Positions 17,092 to 24,760 of a stretch of DNA of 38,985 bases are shown piece by piece. The notes below the pieces were generated by a model, which made no database searches, was not told where the DNA came from, and was given only the letters and a program-made list of their open reading frames with translations. The stretch is taken from positions 1 through 38,985 of the forward strand of contig FAXN01000043.1 in assembly GCA_001493195.1 (NCBI GenBank), given 5' to 3'. The stretch comes from Sulfurovum sp. enrichment culture clone C5 (lineage in GTDB: Bacteria > Campylobacterota > Campylobacteria > Campylobacterales > Sulfurovaceae). Every line of letters begins with the position of its first letter. Positions within the stretch are counted from its first letter, which is position 1. A program made the position numbers and the translations under genes.

Positions 17092-17490
17092 TTAAAGTGT
17101 TTTTTCTTGCTTTGCTTTGCTTGTTATATCTGCATTGTATTTTTGTGCCAATTTTAGATATGTTTTTCTAAGTCTTTCTATCTCATCCTCATCAAGATCT
17201 TCTAAATCAAGTAATGAGTTTTTTGCTTGTTTGCTAACCCTGATAAGTTCATCAAGCTTTACTTGCATGGCCTCTGTGTCTCTATTTTGTGTATTTTGTA
17301 TAATAAAAACCATAATAAAAGTAACTATAGTAGTTGCTGTGTTTATAACAAGTTGCCATGTGTCACTAAAGTCAAAAAGCGGGCCTGTAATTAACCAGAT
17401 AATTATAATCAAAATTGCAAAAACAAAGGTCTTAGATTTACCTGCTAGCTGAGAGAAACTTTTTGTGAATTGTGTGTATGTTGTATGCAT
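17092..17490 (-). CDS. Low-affinity iron permease-like membrane protein
   Basis: A 132-residue protein with two transmembrane segments (FVFAILIIIIWLITGPLF and VINTATTIVTFIMVFIIQN) and a C-terminal charged helix. The segment PLFDFSDTWQLVINTATTIV, continuing into IQNTQNRDTEAMQVKLDELI, closely resembles the bacterial low-affinity iron permease family (related to yeast Fet4). Bacterial members are much shorter than Fet4, and a transport role is not established from sequence. No Fur-like box is seen beside it. Confidence 0.82.
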   Translation of the reverse strand: MHTTYTQFTKSFSQLAGKSKTFVFAILIIIIWLITGPLFDFSDTWQLVINTATTIVTFIMVFIIQNTQNRDTEAMQVKLDELIRVSKQAKNSLLDLEDLDEDEIERLRKTYLKLAQKYNADITSKAKQEKTL

Positions 17491-17581
17491 ATAAAAACCT
17501 TTTAGAGTTTGTAGAAACTATATTTAAGATAATTGTACAGCATTTTTGGAAATTTTGATAAAATATCTGTTTTGTAGAATA

Positions 17582-17657
17582 TGGTGATCACGATTGGACT
17601 CGAACCAACGACCCCTACCATGTCAAGGTAGTGCTCTACCAACTGAGCTACGCGATC
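17582..17657 (-). tRNA. tRNA-Val (GAC)
   Basis: A 76-base cloverleaf with acceptor GATCGCG/CGTGATC (one G-U pair), discriminator A and encoded CCA. The loop TTGACAT gives anticodon GAC. A TATAAT box on the minus strand at 17671-17676 lies 13 bases before its 5' end. Confidence 0.95.
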
Positions 17658-17670
17658 AATAAAGGCTAAA

Positions 17671-17676
17671 ATTATA
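17671..17676 (-). promoter_or_regulatory. Putative -10 of tRNA-Val
   Basis: TATAAT preceded by GA lies on the minus strand at a distance suited to a start a few bases before the mature tRNA. No clear -35 is seen. Confidence 0.45.
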
Positions 17677-17699
17677 TCAAAAATCGTTTAAAACTTGGA

Positions 17700-18920
17700 C
17701 TATACCTCTATATAATCCAAATCTTCATGAAATGTTTCTCTTGTGCAATAAAGCATTACAAATCCAAGTGCAAATACTACTATTCCCACAACAACTGCTG
17801 ACCCAAGGATTCCTAATGGACCTTTCAGGAGCATAAAGCTCGATGTTACTGGAATCAATGAGCCTCTAACAAAATTAGGTACTGTTGTTGCCACTGTTGC
17901 TCTTATATTTGTCCCGAATTGCTCTGCCCCCATAGTGATAAATAGAGTCCAATAGCCACTAAAAATACCAAGAAAAAATATTGCAAAATAGAATACATTT
18001 GCACTTGCTCCTTCTAAGCTAAAATAAAATAGTGCTGTTACCACAGAGAGTATAAGAAAAATATTATATGCTTTTTTTCTGCTTTGAAGTTTTTGAGAAA
18101 GCATAGCACTTGCCAAACTTCCAACGCTTAGCCCTATATAACAATATGTAAGCGATATGCCTGCTTTTATCTCTCCAATGATTGATAACTCTTTTGCAAA
18201 TTCAGGAGAAAATATAACCAAAATACCAACAATATACCAGATAGGAACACCTATTAGTATTGCTTTTATATATTTCACAAACAAATCTTTTCTTTTAAAC
18301 AGCCAAATAAAATCTCCTCTTTTAACATCATCACTTACATGATGCACAAACATTTCTGACTCCCTAACTTTAAATCTAAGAAGGAGTAGAGCAAACCCCA
18401 AAATTCCTCCAAAAATATAAGCATTTTGCCAATTAAAATAAGTTGCGACAATGTTTGCCACAACAACGCCCAAAACACCAATCGCAGAAACCATCATGAT
18501 GCCATAACCTCTAAGCTCTTTTGGGAGTATCTCAGAGATTAAAGTAACACCAACACCAAGCTCTCCAGCAAGTCCGATCCCAGCAATAAATCTCAAAAAC
18601 GCATACTGCTCAACAGATGTGATGTAGGCATTTAAAACATTAGCAACTGAATACATGATAATGGAAGCAAAAAGAACAGACAACCTTCCTTTTTTGTCGC
18701 CCAAAATACCCCAAAGAATTCCGCCAATAAGCATACCAAACATTTGAGCATTTAATATATTTGTACCCCATTCCATTACTTCATTAGGGGCAAGTCCAAG
18801 GTCGGTTAAACTCTTTACTCTTACAACACCGAAAATCACAAGATCATATATATCTACAAAATAACCCATTGCTATAACAATAACAGGCAAAACCAAAACT
18901 TCTTTAAATGTTCTTATCAT
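17700..18920 (-). CDS. MFS transporter (metabolite:H+ symporter type)
   Basis: A 406-residue inner-membrane protein with about 12 hydrophobic helices. The major-facilitator loop 2-3 motif is visible as GGILWGILGDKKGRLSVLF, and a helix-4 segment has RFIAGIGLAGELGVGVTLIS. The latter resembles the sugar-transporter and metabolite:H+ symporter branch (for example ProP- or ShiA-like proteins). The substrate is not evident. It overlaps the preceding AGCS transporter gene by 4 bases (ATGA), so the two are co-translated and may act on related solutes. Confidence 0.85.
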   Translation of the reverse strand: MIRTFKEVLVLPVIVIAMGYFVDIYDLVIFGVVRVKSLTDLGLAPNEVMEWGTNILNAQMFGMLIGGILWGILGDKKGRLSVLFASIIMYSVANVLNAYITSVEQYAFLRFIAGIGLAGELGVGVTLISEILPKELRGYGIMMVSAIGVLGVVVANIVATYFNWQNAYIFGGILGFALLLLRFKVRESEMFVHHVSDDVKRGDFIWLFKRKDLFVKYIKAILIGVPIWYIVGILVIFSPEFAKELSIIGEIKAGISLTYCYIGLSVGSLASAMLSQKLQSRKKAYNIFLILSVVTALFYFSLEGASANVFYFAIFFLGIFSGYWTLFITMGAEQFGTNIRATVATTVPNFVRGSLIPVTSSFMLLKGPLGILGSAVVVGIVVFALGFVMLYCTRETFHEDLDYIEV

Positions 18921-20368
18921 TTAAGCGCCTCACGGTCGAGTTCTCCACTTTTTAGTTTTTGCAAATAATCATTAAGCATATTTTTCACATCTGTTGACAT
19001 AACGATAAGACCAAAAATATTTGGTATAGCAAGTGCTAAAAATAAAACTGTACTAAAATCAACCATTGTGCCCATGCTCACAACGGTTGCCAATACTACA
19101 AAAAACAAATATATTATTTTGTAAACCATTACGCTTTTTACGCCAAACAGATAAACCCAAGCTATTTCACCATAATATGACCAAGCGATAAGAGTAGAAA
19201 ATGCAAACATAAAGATTGAAAAACTCAAAATTGCAGGGAACCACCATATCACTGTTCTAAATGCTTCTGCTGTAAGTGCTGATCCATTTCTCGCATCAAT
19301 CAAAGCACAAAAACTTCCACTTGGATCACAAACATTTGTTGTGACTATAACAAGTGCTGTTGTTGTACAAACTATAACCGTGTCAATGAACGGCTCATAA
19401 AGAGCAACCATCCCTTGACGGACTGGATATTTCACTCTTGCTGTTGAATGAGCAATAGGAGCTGAACCAATCCCAGCTTCACTTGAAAATGCAGCTCTTT
19501 GAAATCCTTGTACTATCACTCCTACAACTCCTCCGGCAACTGCAGTAGGAGCAAATGCTCCAACAAAAATCTCTTGTAGTGCAAGTGGTATCTTGTCCAT
19601 GTTTGCAATAAGCACGAAAATACCTGCTAGCATATACACGCCTACCATAAGAGGTACTATTTTTTCCGTTGTATGAGCAATTCTTTTAACTCCTCCAATA
19701 ATCACAAATCCAGTCAAAAAAGCGATAACTACGCCAAATACCCAAGGGTACTCTTTGAAAAAACTTATCTCATTACTGACCGCACCCAATGCTTGTGAAA
19801 CTTGAAATGTATTTCCTCCACCTATCGCAGCACCAATCAAAAATATTGCAAACACTACGGCTAATGCTTTTCCAAGTTTTGGATATCCTTTTTCTGTAAA
19901 TCCTTTTTTTAGATATCCCATACCTCCACCTATAATGGTGCCATCAGGTAAAAATTCTCTATATTTTAGAGATAACGTAACCTCTGTAAATTTAAGCGTC
20001 ATACCCAAAAAACCAGCTACTATCATCCAAAAAGTTGCCCCTGGTCCACCAACTGCTATAGCAATAGCAACCCCAGCTATATTACCAAGCCCAACCGTAG
20101 CAGATAGTGCGGTTGTGAGTGATTGCCTAGGTTCTATGATACCTACATCATCTTTTGTTCGATACTTGCCCATAATTATCTTATATGAGTGTGCAAACAT
20201 TTTTAAGTTTACAAAGTTAAATTTTAGTGTTAGATATACTCCGCCAAAAATAAGCAAAGCTACCACAAATGGTACTTTTGTACCCTCAACTGAGCCAAAA
20301 AAGATATCAAAAAACAATGCAGAGTCTAAAAAACTAGTAAATTGTACAAAAAATTCATTCATTGGCAC
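18917..20368 (-). CDS. Alanine/glycine:cation symporter (AGCS family)
   Basis: A 483-residue multi-spanning membrane protein. The AGCS hallmarks are ATVGLGNIAGVAIAIAVGGP, GGGMGYLKKGF, GVIVQGFQRAAFSSEAGIGS and the following APIAHSTA. It is closely related in style to AlsT/DagA sodium:alanine symporters. It probably imports alanine or glycine with Na+. ATG at 20368 begins a gene pair with the overlapping MFS gene and is divergent from doxX across 151 bases of very AT-rich DNA. Confidence 0.93.
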   Translation of the reverse strand: MPMNEFFVQFTSFLDSALFFDIFFGSVEGTKVPFVVALLIFGGVYLTLKFNFVNLKMFAHSYKIIMGKYRTKDDVGIIEPRQSLTTALSATVGLGNIAGVAIAIAVGGPGATFWMIVAGFLGMTLKFTEVTLSLKYREFLPDGTIIGGGMGYLKKGFTEKGYPKLGKALAVVFAIFLIGAAIGGGNTFQVSQALGAVSNEISFFKEYPWVFGVVIAFLTGFVIIGGVKRIAHTTEKIVPLMVGVYMLAGIFVLIANMDKIPLALQEIFVGAFAPTAVAGGVVGVIVQGFQRAAFSSEAGIGSAPIAHSTARVKYPVRQGMVALYEPFIDTVIVCTTTALVIVTTNVCDPSGSFCALIDARNGSALTAEAFRTVIWWFPAILSFSIFMFAFSTLIAWSYYGEIAWVYLFGVKSVMVYKIIYLFFVVLATVVSMGTMVDFSTVLFLALAIPNIFGLIVMSTDVKNMLNDYLQKLKSGELDREALK

Positions 20369-20486
20369 TCTTTATATTGAAATAATTTTATATTCTATAT
20401 AAAAAATACTAAATAATTAGATATAGAAAAATTTAACTGCATACAATACATATAATAATTAATAATTTTTAAATATAAATATATGA

Positions 20487-20492
20487 TATAAT
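20487..20492 (+). promoter_or_regulatory. Putative -10 of the doxX-msrB-msrA operon
   Basis: TATAAT lies 27 bases before the doxX ATG, and an AAGGAAA ribosome-binding site lies between them. Confidence 0.45.
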
Positions 20493-20519
20493 CCAACTAT
20501 ATACAAAAAAGGAAACACT

Positions 20520-20903
20520 ATGCAAACAGATATGGGAAAACTTCTTCTTAGGATAATGCTTGGCGGGCTTATGTTGTTTCATGGGATTGGAAAATTATCT
20601 CATGGTATAGATTTTGTAAAGGGAACATTGACAGCTAATGGTTTGCCAGAAATGATGGCTTATGGAGTATATGTAGGCGAAATCATAGCTCCATTAATGC
20701 TTTTGATAGGGTTTAAAAGTCGTATAGCTGGGGCTATTATAGCGTTCAATATGATAATGGCTCTATTTTTAGTTCACTCAAATGAGCTATTGCGGATATC
20801 AGATACTGGTGGTTTAACTATAGAACTTCAGCTATTTTATCTTTTTAGCTCAATCGCAATTATTTTATTGGGATCTGGAAAATATGCAGTAAAAAGAGAC
20901 TAA
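20520..20903 (+). CDS. DoxX family membrane protein
   Basis: A 127-residue protein with four hydrophobic segments. It starts MQTDMGKLLLRIMLGGLMLF with the conserved HGIGKLSHGI turn, and GEIIAPLMLLIGFKSRIAG in the second half matches the DoxX/SURF4-like family. Such proteins are often linked to oxidative or thiol stress in bacteria. The two methionine sulfoxide reductases just downstream fit that link. The exact reaction is unknown. Confidence 0.88.
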   Translation: MQTDMGKLLLRIMLGGLMLFHGIGKLSHGIDFVKGTLTANGLPEMMAYGVYVGEIIAPLMLLIGFKSRIAGAIIAFNMIMALFLVHSNELLRISDTGGLTIELQLFYLFSSIAIILLGSGKYAVKRD

Positions 20904-20926
20904 ATATCTTATAAGGATACACGAAT

Positions 20927-21313
20927 ATGAATAGCAATAATTTAGAAAAATTGATATCAAAACTCTCGCCTCAAGAAAAACATATACTTATAGACAAAGG
21001 CACTGAACGACCATTTAGTGGAGCATTACTAGAAAATAAAGAAAATGGTATTTATCTATGTAAACTATGCGGAAGCGAGCTTTTTAGCTCAAATTCAAAA
21101 TTTAACTCTCATAGTGGATGGCCAAGCTTTGATGATGCCTTGCCAAATGCCATAAAAGAAGTGCCAGATAGTGATGGCAAAAGAGTTGAGATAACTTGTG
21201 CCTCTTGCGGTGGTCATCTTGGACATGTATTTAAAGGTGAGAGATTTACAGATAAGAATACTAGACATTGTGTAAACTCATTGTCTCTAAAATTTAAAAA
21301 GAGTGACAAGTGA
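20927..21313 (+). CDS. msrB: Peptide-methionine (R)-S-oxide reductase MsrB
   Basis: Reduces the R form of methionine sulfoxide in proteins; cytosolic because no signal peptide is present. The 128 residues show the two zinc CxxC pairs (CKLC and CASC), HSGWPSFDDAL, GGHLGHVFKGER and the catalytic RHCVNSLSL. It is downstream of doxX by 23 bases and overlaps msrA by 4 bases. Confidence 0.96.
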   Translation: MNSNNLEKLISKLSPQEKHILIDKGTERPFSGALLENKENGIYLCKLCGSELFSSNSKFNSHSGWPSFDDALPNAIKEVPDSDGKRVEITCASCGGHLGHVFKGERFTDKNTRHCVNSLSLKFKKSDK

Positions 21314-21795
21314 GTTCAAAAGAGGCATATTTTGGAGGTGGTTGTTTTTGGGGAATGGAGTATTTTTTTAGTAAACTTGATGGTGTTGAAGATGTAGTTT
21401 CTGGATACATGGGAGGTAACAGCGTAAATCCAACATATAAAGATGTATGCTATAACAATACTGGACACATCGAGGTTGTCAAAATAGTTTACAATCCTAA
21501 AATCATAACCTATAGTGATTTGGCAAAATACTTTTTTGAGATACATGACCCAACACAAATAAATGGACAAGGTCCCGACATAGGTCATCAATATATTTCG
21601 GTAGTATTTACAAGCGACGAACAAGAAAAGAAAATCATAAATAAACTAATAAAAGAGCTAAAAAACAATGGCTTTGAAGTAGCAACAAAAATTTTTGACC
21701 TTATGCCTTTTTATAAAGCTGAAGATTATCATCAAAATTACTATAACAAAAATGGACATATTCCCTATTGTCATAAATATACTAAAAGATTTTGA
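21310..21795 (+). CDS. msrA: Peptide-methionine (S)-S-oxide reductase MsrA
   Basis: Reduces the S form of methionine sulfoxide. The 161 residues include the catalytic GGGCFWGMEYFF near the N-terminus. They also include SGYMGGNSVNPTYKDVCYNN, TGHIEVVKIVYNP, FFEIHDPTQINGQGPDIGHQ and YHQNYY. The start is a GTG at 21310 that overlaps the msrB stop as GTGA, so translation is coupled. As separate genes msrB and msrA complement each other on the two sulfoxide epimers. Confidence 0.96.
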   Translation: MSSKEAYFGGGCFWGMEYFFSKLDGVEDVVSGYMGGNSVNPTYKDVCYNNTGHIEVVKIVYNPKIITYSDLAKYFFEIHDPTQINGQGPDIGHQYISVVFTSDEQEKKIINKLIKELKNNGFEVATKIFDLMPFYKAEDYHQNYYNKNGHIPYCHKYTKRF

Positions 21796-21854
21796 CAAAG
21801 TTTATTGAAAATTATGCTACGATAATATAATTATTAGTTGGCAAAAGGAGAGCA

Positions 21855-22451
21855 ATGTCTCAAGATGGTAAGAGGGTTCAAAAAAAAGAATCTATCATTA
21901 AAGTTGCACTTACACTATTTTCTGTATATGGATTTCACAAAACAACAATTCCAAATATTGCTAAAAGACTGGGGATGAGTTCTGGAAATTTGTATAATTA
22001 TTTTCCATCAAAAGAGATTTTAGCTCAAGAAATTATCAAATACACATCCGAAGTGTTAGGTGCAGAAATAAGAAAAATAAACCAACAAAAAAAACTTTCA
22101 ACAGATAAAAAAATACATAAAATAGTTGAAGTGTATTTTAAAATGGCAGTAGAAAAACCGGAAATGATAGAATATTTTTTACGCGTCTATCTATCTCACA
22201 GAGAAGTGTTCGTAGGAGAATGCCAAAGAATGGTTTGTGTGGCTAGTTTTATAACCGAAATAATGATATTTTTCTCAGATGGAGTTGAATCAGGAGATCT
22301 TAGGGATCAAGATTTTTTTTCTGCTTTTGGGCTTTTTATGGGATATCTAGGAGGAATGGCATTTTTAAATGGCGAAGCTATGCTGCCTCATTCTCTCAAA
22401 GAATATACCGATGATATATCACAAAATATATATAATGCACTAAAAACATAA
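21855..22451 (+). CDS. TetR-family transcriptional regulator
   Basis: A 198-residue repressor-like protein. The N-terminal domain (about residues 10-60) has the TetR helix-turn-helix KTTIPNIAKRLGMSSGNLYN followed by YFPSKEILAQEII. The remainder is an all-helical ligand and dimer domain with several aromatic and Cys residues, and its effector is unknown. The gene ends 2 bases before the start of the cytoplasmic hydrogenase small subunit, so regulator and hydrogenase are made from one message. A TetR-type palindrome lies in the promoter of the downstream hydABC operon, which makes that operon its most likely target. No copy of the palindrome is seen before this gene itself. Confidence 0.92.
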   Translation: MSQDGKRVQKKESIIKVALTLFSVYGFHKTTIPNIAKRLGMSSGNLYNYFPSKEILAQEIIKYTSEVLGAEIRKINQQKKLSTDKKIHKIVEVYFKMAVEKPEMIEYFLRVYLSHREVFVGECQRMVCVASFITEIMIFFSDGVESGDLRDQDFFSAFGLFMGYLGGMAFLNGEAMLPHSLKEYTDDISQNIYNALKT

Positions 22452-22453
22452 AA

Positions 22454-23350
22454 ATGTCAAAACTTTCAAAACCAACTCTACTATGGCTACAGTCTATTAC
22501 ATGTAATGGCAACACTCATTCATTTTTCTCTCATCCAGACTTCGTAGCATTGATGCAAAAATTTGAAATAATACACCATCCTATTTTAAATACCAAATAT
22601 ACACTAGAAGATGTTGTTAAAGGGAATTTAGCCTGTGATGTGTTGGTGCTAGAAGGTGCTTTTAAAAAAAATGGTATGAAAAAAATGAACAAAGAGATAT
22701 ATACAGTAGCTAAAAATTACGCCAAAAAAGCTAAACATATTATAACGGCCGGAAGTTGTGCTACCTTTGGTGGAATGTTTAGGCAATATGATACACAATC
22801 TATTGGTGGATTTTGCTTTGATGATGAAGTTCCAAATGAAATTTATAAATTATTTAAAAAAAAGCTTATATCAATACCTGGATGTCCAGCACACCCTAGA
22901 TGGATAGGAAGTGTATTGTCTATGATTTTAACGCATAGACAAATTCCGCTTGACGAACTCAATAGACCTCTTGAAATTTATGGTTACAATGCACATGTTG
23001 GATGTTCTAGAAGTGAATATTATGAATGGAAAATAGATGCATCAAAATATGGGCATAAGGAGGGATGTTTGTTTTACGAGCATGGATGTCAAGCACCTTT
23101 TACTCATGCCAATTGTAACAAAATTCTCTGGAATGAGGTAAGTTCTAAAACAAGAGTTGGGACTCCATGTTTTGGATGTACAGAACCAACTTTTCCTAAA
23201 AAAAACTTATGGCATACAACTACACTTATGGGCATGCCAGCTAATATGCCGATTGGGATACCAAAAAGAGCATATCTAACAATTGCGGGTATTGCTAAAA
23301 GCTTTACCATAAAACGTCTAAATGAACCTATCATAAAGTATAAAAAATGA
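22454..23350 (+). CDS. Cytoplasmic NiFe hydrogenase small subunit (group 2, HupU/HoxB-like)
   Basis: An electron-transfer subunit of 298 residues. There is no Tat signal and no C-terminal anchor, so it stays in the cytosol. Ligands for three Fe-S clusters are visible. The proximal set is C17 in ITCNGN, C102 in AGSCATFGG and C144 in IPGCPAHP. The distal set is H181, C184, C205 and C212. The medial set is C221, C239 and C242 (TPCFGCTEP). The proximal N-terminal motif is CxGN instead of the CxGC of group 1 enzymes. I recall the same Asn in cyanobacterial-type group 2 small subunits, so it is probably a group trait. It overlaps the large-subunit gene by 4 bases. Whether it works as H2 sensor or cytosolic uptake enzyme is open; the context favours a sensor. 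Confidence 0.85.
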   Translation: MSKLSKPTLLWLQSITCNGNTHSFFSHPDFVALMQKFEIIHHPILNTKYTLEDVVKGNLACDVLVLEGAFKKNGMKKMNKEIYTVAKNYAKKAKHIITAGSCATFGGMFRQYDTQSIGGFCFDDEVPNEIYKLFKKKLISIPGCPAHPRWIGSVLSMILTHRQIPLDELNRPLEIYGYNAHVGCSRSEYYEWKIDASKYGHKEGCLFYEHGCQAPFTHANCNKILWNEVSSKTRVGTPCFGCTEPTFPKKNLWHTTTLMGMPANMPIGIPKRAYLTIAGIAKSFTIKRLNEPIIKYKK

Positions 23351-24630
23351 AAATAAAACATTTTGTAGAAAAAGTAGAAGGCGAAACAGAACTTGAGTTT
23401 GATTTTAAAAACGGTATAGTAAATAATGTAAATATAGTTTTCCCATTTTACAGAGGAATAGAAGAGATACTAAGAGATAGGGATGCACTAGATGCTTTAG
23501 TGATTACCCCTAGGGTGTGTGGAATTTGTAATCATGCACATCTTTTGGCTAGTGCAAGGGCTATAGAAAATGGGCTACAAAACGCTGGTGTAAATATAAA
23601 TCTTACTCCAAAAGCAATATCTCTGCGTGAATTTACATTGTATTGCGAAATAATTCAAAGTCATTTTAAGTGGTTTTACCTAATCGCCATGCCTCAATTG
23701 GCAAATTTAAACAAACTAGAAATTTCAGATAATCATATACTTAAAGCATCTTGGGCTAATATAAATACAGTTAAAGCATTGGCTATCTTTGCAGGACAAT
23801 GGCCACACTCTAGTTATATAGTTCCAGGCGGGGTAACTTGCGATCCTACTTATGAAGAGATTATCCAAGCGGAAGCTTTGATTGATGATATTATAAAGTT
23901 TACACAAAACGAATTTTTAGGACTAAGTATCGATGAGTATTATAAAACAAAAGAAATATCTAGCATAAAAGGAGATATGGGGATTATACTTAGTATGCTA
24001 AAAAATCAAAATATGCAAGAAAAAGGCAAAAGCTATGATAGGTTTTTGACTCTTGGAGAGCATAGTGCATTTACAACTGGAATATATAATCAATCCTTAT
24101 ATAGTGATGCCAATATTACATATGTAAAAGAACATGTGCAATCTGGTTCAAAAGCAAAATCTGTATCCTATGATAATCAATTTTGCGAGGTTGGCCCACT
24201 AGCAAGGGCAATGTTAAGGAAAAATAATTTTATTTTAGACATACACAATAAATATCAAGATAGTGCTTTAACTAGAGTTTGTGCAAGAATGGATGAGCTT
24301 ATAAACCTTTTAATTTACACAAAAGATTTATTGGCAAACTTAAATGTTAAAGAGTTATCTTGCACACTATCTAAACTTCCAAAAGACTTAGAAGCCAATG
24401 GAACAGGTATAGTGGAAGCTGCCAGAGGTTCATTGATTCATCAAAGCACCATAAAGAGTGGCAAAATACAAAACTACAGCATAATAACCCCGACTCAATG
24501 GAATTTATCAAATGGATTAGAACAAAGCTATGGAATAGCTACAAAAGCTATGAGAGGTAGCATAAATACACAAGAGGCTAATTTTATATTTCGTACGTTT
24601 GACGTATGTTCTGTCTGCACAACTCACTAG
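23347..24630 (+). CDS. Cytoplasmic NiFe hydrogenase large subunit, sensor-like (HupV/HoxC-like)
   Basis: A catalytic NiFe subunit of 427 residues. The N-terminal nickel motif is RVCGIC (C58, C61) and the C-terminal motif CSVCTTH (C421, C424, H427). The stop codon follows H427 directly, so there is no C-terminal peptide for a maturation protease to remove. Lack of that extension is typical of H2-sensing HupV/HoxC proteins. The residue before the second Cys is Ile60, as in sensory hydrogenases where Ile and Phe narrow the gas channel. Standard enzymes have Val there. The matching second position, in WFYLIAMPQ, is Ile rather than Phe or Leu. It is shorter than typical HoxC. A cytosolic H2 sensor acting with the co-encoded TetR protein is the favoured reading. 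Confidence 0.85.
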   Translation: MKIKHFVEKVEGETELEFDFKNGIVNNVNIVFPFYRGIEEILRDRDALDALVITPRVCGICNHAHLLASARAIENGLQNAGVNINLTPKAISLREFTLYCEIIQSHFKWFYLIAMPQLANLNKLEISDNHILKASWANINTVKALAIFAGQWPHSSYIVPGGVTCDPTYEEIIQAEALIDDIIKFTQNEFLGLSIDEYYKTKEISSIKGDMGIILSMLKNQNMQEKGKSYDRFLTLGEHSAFTTGIYNQSLYSDANITYVKEHVQSGSKAKSVSYDNQFCEVGPLARAMLRKNNFILDIHNKYQDSALTRVCARMDELINLLIYTKDLLANLNVKELSCTLSKLPKDLEANGTGIVEAARGSLIHQSTIKSGKIQNYSIITPTQWNLSNGLEQSYGIATKAMRGSINTQEANFIFRTFDVCSVCTTH

Positions 24631-24719
24631 AAACTTATAATAATTATTTGAAAAAACAATTAATATAAATATTTTTATCTGTTTTTTATATTTTTATATT
24701 TAATTAAGCTAACTTCTCT

Positions 24720-24741
24720 TACAATATGAATGACTATTCAT
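24720..24741 (+). promoter_or_regulatory. hydABC promoter with overlapping TetR-type operator
   Basis: A TACAAT -10 box (24720-24725) is followed immediately by the palindrome ATGAATGACTATTCAT (24726-24741). The palindrome has 6-bp arms and a 4-base centre and would cover the transcription start. The wider site TGAATGACTATTCATTTA matches the Bacillus FadR (TetR family) consensus TGAATGAMTANTCATTCA at all but one defined position. The upstream DNA is a T-rich tract typical of Campylobacterota promoters. Confidence 0.6.
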
Positions 24742-24760
24742 TTATATTTAGGAGGTAGTG

